Source: Bacteroides sp.
GTDB taxonomy: Bacteria; Bacteroidota; Bacteroidia; Bacteroidales; SM23-62
Assembly (NCBI GenBank): GCA_030589965.1
Contig: JAUUZM010000079.1
Coordinates: 1 to 10,211 of the forward strand
Reading direction: 5' to 3'
Length of the DNA: 10,211 bases
Numbering within the stretch: the first letter of the stretch is position 1; every line of letters begins with the position of its first letter. Below are positions 6,679 through 10,211 of this stretch, one piece after another. The notes beneath the pieces are model-generated. The model had not been told where the DNA came from. It saw only the letters and a list, made by a program, of their open reading frames with translations, and ran no database searches. The position numbers and the translations under genes were made by a program.

Positions 6679-6701
6679 GAAATTACAGGAATTCAATTGG
6701 A

Positions 6702-8054
6702 TCAGGTCTGATTCAGGGCCTTTATACTATCATAGTGGAACTGAAAATTGATCTCAAAGCAATCATGAAATTTCTCTTTCAGAGAGGAGATTAACAGGCC
6801 AGGATCCTTGCAGTAAAAAATAAAGGCTCCTCCTCCTCCCGCTCCGGCAATTTTACCACCGTATGCACCTTTCTCAATAGCAAATGAATACATCTTTTCC
6901 AGGTAATCATTAGTCGTGGTAGGGGCCAGTTGGATCTGGTCTTTAAAATTCTGTTCCATGATCCCGGCACAACGTATAAAATCTTTGTCCCTCAAAGCAA
7001 AGGCAAATTCTTTCCCATAGGATGCGAGTTTTTCCAGGGCATCCTTCCCCTTTTTGGTTTTATAATTCTTATATACTTCCTCGACAGCGGATTGTGCATT
7101 TCTGGAGGCACCTGTGTGTATCAGAACCAGGTTCTTTTTAAACTCATCGAGTGTTTCACGGGGTATTTCAATATCCAGCGGTTTGGCATAATCAGTACCA
7201 AACTCCCAGCAATTGAATCCGCCCTTTACAATGGAATACTGATCCTGTCGTCCTATAGCCCAGTTAAGCTCCTTATTTTCAAGATTGAACAGATCCTCGC
7301 CGATCTCTGATAGGGTTTTTGAATCAGCATTATAATTCTTGGAACTAATCAACTCGAGAAGCTGTGCAGCTGTTGAAGTACTCAATCCGCTCCCCCTGGG
7401 GTAGCCGGCAAAATTGAAAGCTCCTTTTTTTAATTCGACAAGAGGAGAAATGGTAATATTTGAAACATAACCGGTTTTTCCATTCATTATATATGGCACA
7501 TCTGTCCAACCTCCTGCAAAATCTATTCGTAAGGGTGCCCGGTAGGCAAACTGAATTTTATCAATGATCCTGCTTGTTGAAGTGGCCTCAAGAATCTTAG
7601 GAACTTCCCGGCTGACCTGAACCAATTCGCTGCCGATTTCATCACATAATGCTTTTTTCTCTTCCATCCCGGTATCATCCTCATTCAAAACAAAATAATC
7701 GGGCTTCAATGAATGCATTAAATCCCTGAAGTCGATCTTCCCGGAGGATATTTCCGGGTCATTCAGAGCTGCATAGTCCACATCCTGAAAAGCTGCAACA
7801 AGGTAGACCCTGTTATTTTCAGGATTCACCGGCCGTCCCGGACCTTTAAGCTTGGTTATCACCTGATCACGGCCAACTCCTACTACCAGGATATCACCTT
7901 TTTGCCGGCATTGGTTAAAAAACACAGCATGTCCGCTCTGGAGGATATCAAAACAGCCTGTACAGAAAACTATCTTTTTTTCAGGATACTTATTTCTTAA
8001 TCCCCTGAGCTGTTTCTGAGGTAAAACCTTATCGGCAATTGATTTGAAAAGCAT
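6702..8054 (-). CDS. Cytidylyltransferase-like / GHMP sugar kinase fusion
   Basis: The protein is 450 residues if started at ATG 8054-8052. Residues 26-165 form a nucleotidyltransferase of the cytidylyltransferase fold (as in the C-terminal part of HldE): IVFCTGCFDILQSGH (28-42), GVGRD (59-63) and TSTSRIID (158-165). The family's HxGH motif reads QSGH (39-42), so its first histidine is replaced. Residues 170-450 form a GHMP kinase: APLRIDFAGGWTD (173-185), phosphate-binding PRGSGLSTSTA (219-229), GRQDQYSIVKGGFN (268-281) and KIAGAGGGGAF (401-411). The QDQY segment resembles heptose-7-phosphate kinase HddA, and AGGWTD resembles fucokinase. It probably phosphorylates a sugar and activates it with a nucleotide for envelope glycans; the sugar is unknown. 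An in-frame ATG at 8123 would add 23 residues, but that extension lacks domain features and reaches into the divergent promoter region, so 8054 is preferred. Confidence 0.82.
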   Translation of the reverse strand: MLFKSIADKVLPQKQLRGLRNKYPEKKIVFCTGCFDILQSGHAVFFNQCRQKGDILVVGVGRDQVITKLKGPGRPVNPENNRVYLVAAFQDVDYAALNDPEISSGKIDFRDLMHSLKPDYFVLNEDDTGMEEKKALCDEIGSELVQVSREVPKILEATSTSRIIDKIQFAYRAPLRIDFAGGWTDVPYIMNGKTGYVSNITISPLVELKKGAFNFAGYPRGSGLSTSTAAQLLELISSKNYNADSKTLSEIGEDLFNLENKELNWAIGRQDQYSIVKGGFNCWEFGTDYAKPLDIEIPRETLDEFKKNLVLIHTGASRNAQSAVEEVYKNYKTKKGKDALEKLASYGKEFAFALRDKDFIRCAGIMEQNFKDQIQLAPTTTNDYLEKMYSFAIEKGAYGGKIAGAGGGGAFIFYCKDPGLLISSLKEKFHDCFEINFQFHYDSIKALNQT

Positions 8055-8071
8055 AATTGAAAAACTTTCTG

Positions 8072-8079
8072 TAAATATA
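8072..8079 (-). promoter_or_regulatory. Possible -7 element for the sugar kinase fusion
   Basis: The minus strand reads TATATTTA, seven of eight positions of TAnnTTTG, 17 bp upstream of the ATG at 8054. A matching -33 TTTG is not evident (TTAA at the 19-nt spacing). If real, it would rule out the longer start at 8123. Weak on its own. Confidence 0.25.
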
Positions 8080-8112
8080 CATTTTCCCTGGATTCCCGTT
8101 AATCTACCAGGC

Positions 8113-8144
8113 TCTGTTATCAATCCATAGTTTTATTAACTTTG
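8113..8144 (+). promoter_or_regulatory. Bacteroidota-type promoter for the M23 peptidase-dxr unit
   Basis: TAACTTTG (8137-8144) is a full match to the -7 consensus TAnnTTTG. TCTG (8113-8116), three of four bases of the -33 box, lies 20 nt upstream. Transcription should begin near 8151, about 16 nt before the ATG at 8167. The element overlaps the region that a longer start of the divergent kinase gene would occupy. Confidence 0.55.
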
Positions 8145-8166
8145 TCGGCTCGACGAGATTGACCAA

Positions 8167-9030
8167 ATGGGTAAAAGACAGAAAAGACAATTCGGAGACA
8201 GGCTGAGAGATAAGTTCAGGCTGATCATCTATAATGATAATACATTTGAGGAGATTTGGTACCTCAGGCTTACCCGCCTGAATATGGTAGCCCTCAGCAG
8301 TACAATATTTATCCTTTTTGTTGTTGGTATTTTTGCACTGGTGGCATACACCAGCATACGGGAACTCATCCCCGGTTATCCGGATGGAAACCTCAGAAGA
8401 ACCATACTCATTAATGCCGTCAGGCTTGATTCGCTGGAAAATGAGATTCGAATGAGGGACCAGTATTTTCAGAACATCCGGGCCCTGGTTTCAGGTGAAG
8501 AGCCTGATAACCTGGTAAATCTATCAGACACCTCCAGGAATGAAGCAAATTTTGATTTTTCCAGGTCCATGGAGGATTCCATTTTACGCTTACAAATTGA
8601 GGCTGAGGAGCAGTATAATTTATCCGTTGTACCTATGCCGTCTTCTCCGACTGACCTGGCCAGTATTCATTTTTTTGCACCTGTAAGGGGACTGATAACC
8701 AGAACTTTTAAGGCAAATTCAAATCATTTCGGAACAGATATAGGTGCCGAACCCAATGAGGTGGTTAAGGCAACCCTTGATGGAACAGTCACCATGGACG
8801 GATGGACCATTGAGTACGGATATATAATATATCTTCAACATGAAAACAATCTTGTATCTGTATACAAGCATAACTCTGTTTTACTTAAAAAGACCGGTAA
8901 TATTGTTAAAGCAGGTGACGCTATTGCCATCATCGGAAACTCGGGTGAATTAACCACCGGTCCGCATCTTCACTTCGAACTTTGGCATAACGGTACTCCG
9001 ATTGACCCACAATCTTATATTGTATTCTAA
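8167..9030 (+). CDS. Membrane-anchored M23 family metalloendopeptidase
   Basis: This 287-residue protein has a basic cytoplasmic N-terminus (1-40), a single transmembrane helix (about 41-61, VALSSTIFILFVVGIFALVA), a periplasmic linker with a likely coiled part (about 77-107, 134-150), and a LytM/lysostaphin-type domain from about 165 to the end. All zinc and catalytic positions are present: HFGTD (H187, D191), YKH (H235) and HLH (H267, H269), together with the family's VVKATLDGTV and GNSGELTTGPHLHFELW segments. It should cleave peptide crossbridges of peptidoglycan from the outer face of the inner membrane. Because the residues are intact, it is more likely an active enzyme than an EnvC/NlpD-type degenerate activator. 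The ATG at 8167 lies just after a consensus promoter. The stop codon TAA is immediately followed by the ATG of dxr, so the two form an operon. Confidence 0.92.
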   Translation: MGKRQKRQFGDRLRDKFRLIIYNDNTFEEIWYLRLTRLNMVALSSTIFILFVVGIFALVAYTSIRELIPGYPDGNLRRTILINAVRLDSLENEIRMRDQYFQNIRALVSGEEPDNLVNLSDTSRNEANFDFSRSMEDSILRLQIEAEEQYNLSVVPMPSSPTDLASIHFFAPVRGLITRTFKANSNHFGTDIGAEPNEVVKATLDGTVTMDGWTIEYGYIIYLQHENNLVSVYKHNSVLLKKTGNIVKAGDAIAIIGNSGELTTGPHLHFELWHNGTPIDPQSYIVF

Positions 9031-10185
9031 ATGCAGAAGAAGATCGCTATTCTTGGATCAACCGGCTCAATCGGTACCCAGACACTGGAAGTTATAGAAA
9101 AGCAAGCCGATAGTTTTCGCCTGGAGGTACTAACCGCTGGAAAGAATGCTGATGAACTTATCCGGCAATCCCGAAAGTTTCTTCCAAACCATGTTGTAAT
9201 TGCCGACGAAAACCAATACAGCAAGGTACTTGATGCCCTGTCAGACCTGCCAATTAAAGTATATGCAGGCAGCGAAGCCATCGAACAAATTGTGCAGATG
9301 GAATCCATTGAAATGGTTCTGACTGCCCTGGTAGGCTTTTCCGGTCTTCGTCCTACCCTTGCAGCCATCAAAGCAGGCAAAGACATCGCCCTGGCCAATA
9401 AGGAAACCCTCGTTGTAGGTGGAGACCTGATAATTCGGGAAGCCCTGGAGCGAGGAGTGAATATCATCCCGGTTGATTCGGAACATTCGGCCATTTTTCA
9501 ATGCCTCACCGGGGAAGAATTCAATCCGGTGGAAAAAATTATCCTGACAGCCTCGGGCGGACCATTCCTTGGAAAATCCAGAAAAGAACTGGAAAATGTC
9601 AGCCCGGAGGAGGCCCTGAAACATCCTAACTGGTGCATGGGAAATAAGGTTACCATTGATTCGGCAAGCCTTATGAACAAAGGACTTGAAGTAATTGAGG
9701 CCTACTGGCTCTTTGGTCTCAAACCAGAACAGATTGAAGTAGTAATACACCCTCAGTCAATCATCCATTCCATGGTCCAATTTGAGGATGGTTCCATTAA
9801 AGCGCAGCTTGGTATTCCCGATATGAAGCTGCCCATACAGTACGCCCTGGCCTTCCCCAGGCGGCTGAAGTCAGATATGGAAAGATTTTCATTCAGCAAT
9901 TACCCATCCCTGACATTTAAAGTACCGGATAAAAATCTTTTCAAAAACCTTGATCTTTCCTATCTTGCCCTGCAAAAAGGAGGCAATATGCCATGCAACT
10001 TAAATGCAGCCAATGAAGTGGTTGTCAATGCATTCCTTGAAAAAAAGATACGGTTTACTGAGATGCCTGAAATCATTGAAAAAACAATGGAAAAAGCAGA
10101 ATTTATAGAGAAGCCCGGACTCGAGGATTATATTAATTCTGATACAAATGCAAGAAAAATTGCCGAAACTCAGGTTTTTAAATAA
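9031..10185 (+). CDS. dxr: 1-deoxy-D-xylulose 5-phosphate reductoisomerase
   Basis: This 384-residue protein is full length for the family. Dxr (IspC) converts 1-deoxy-D-xylulose 5-phosphate to 2-C-methyl-D-erythritol 4-phosphate with NADPH, the committed step of the MEP isoprenoid pathway in the cytoplasm. The NADPH-binding start is ILGSTGSIGTQTLEVI (7-22). ALANKET (120-126) carries K123. Metal and substrate ligands are D149 and E151 (PVDSEHSAIFQCL), S175 (TASGGPF), H198 and W201 (KHPNWCMGNK), and S211, N216, K217 and E220 (DSASLMNKGLE), all equivalent to the E. coli catalytic residues. The ATG directly abuts the TAA of the M23 peptidase gene, so it is probably expressed from the promoter at 8113-8144 by coupled translation. 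No terminator is seen in the 26 bases after its stop; in many bacteria rseP follows, but that lies outside this window. Confidence 0.98.
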   Translation: MQKKIAILGSTGSIGTQTLEVIEKQADSFRLEVLTAGKNADELIRQSRKFLPNHVVIADENQYSKVLDALSDLPIKVYAGSEAIEQIVQMESIEMVLTALVGFSGLRPTLAAIKAGKDIALANKETLVVGGDLIIREALERGVNIIPVDSEHSAIFQCLTGEEFNPVEKIILTASGGPFLGKSRKELENVSPEEALKHPNWCMGNKVTIDSASLMNKGLEVIEAYWLFGLKPEQIEVVIHPQSIIHSMVQFEDGSIKAQLGIPDMKLPIQYALAFPRRLKSDMERFSFSNYPSLTFKVPDKNLFKNLDLSYLALQKGGNMPCNLNAANEVVVNAFLEKKIRFTEMPEIIEKTMEKAEFIEKPGLEDYINSDTNARKIAETQVFK

Positions 10186-10211
10186 TTTTGCCGCGTTCTC
10201 ATCGTTTAGAA

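Noticed and set aside
6679..6701. Bidirectional terminator between the convergent radical SAM and kinase genes
   Set aside because: The 23-bp gap has no inverted repeat with a flanking T-run.
6930..7310. 126-codon plus-strand open frame inside the kinase fusion
   Set aside because: It is antisense to the well-conserved GHMP kinase domain; no recognisable motif and no promoter.
9027..9494. 155-codon open frame on the minus strand inside dxr
   Set aside because: It is fully antisense to a textbook dxr gene, rich in Ser/Arg in the way typical of shadow frames, and shows no domain.

Overview
The window looks like chromosomal DNA from a member of the Bacteroidota, most likely a free-living or environmental Bacteroidales-type lineage (rank below phylum is a guess). 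Three things point there. Several genes are preceded by sequences close to the Bacteroidota housekeeping promoter (TTTG, 19-21 nt, TAnnTTTG), and clear Shine-Dalgarno sites are scarce. A DUF4252-type exported protein and a secreted BamB/PQQ-propeller-type protein are present, both common in this phylum. The overall gene style, with AT-rich spacers and moderate GC genes, also fits. No tRNA, rRNA, CRISPR array, insertion sequence or phage gene was seen.

Layout. Positions 1-2396 (minus strand) hold a run of three genes: a methyltransferase-glycosyltransferase fusion, a second methyltransferase whose GTG start shares one base with the stop of the first, and, 118 bp further on, the N-terminus of an exported PQQ-propeller protein cut by the window edge. 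Divergent from these, 2498-4459 (plus) encodes a large polytopic membrane protein that resembles GT-C/GT39 glycosyltransferases. It meets head-on a small exported DUF4252-like protein (4456-4959, minus), with the two stop codons overlapping on TTAA. Next come an 86-residue protein with an SH3/KOW-like half (5105-5365, minus), a radical SAM enzyme (5584-6678, plus), and a nucleotidyltransferase-GHMP sugar kinase fusion (6702-8054, minus). The window ends with a membrane-anchored M23 endopeptidase and dxr (8167-10185, plus), which directly abut.

How the genes may work together. Most of the content is cell-envelope related. The GT2 part of the fusion is of the polyprenyl-phosphate-sugar synthase type, and the GT-C-like protein next door belongs to a class that normally uses polyprenyl-phosphate sugars as donors, so a donor/acceptor pair is plausible (inference). 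The kinase/nucleotidyltransferase fusion would supply an activated sugar, probably a heptose or fucose-like sugar. The M23 enzyme trims peptidoglycan, and Dxr makes isoprenoid precursors, ultimately the undecaprenyl carrier lipid used by such pathways. The DUF4252 gene stands out for having an ECF-sigma-like promoter rather than a housekeeping one.

Nothing here amounts to a clearly new defence or mobile system. The most unusual items are the two domain fusions, the replaced first histidine in the HxGH motif of the nucleotidyltransferase, and the ECF-like promoter with a nearby perfect 14-bp palindrome.
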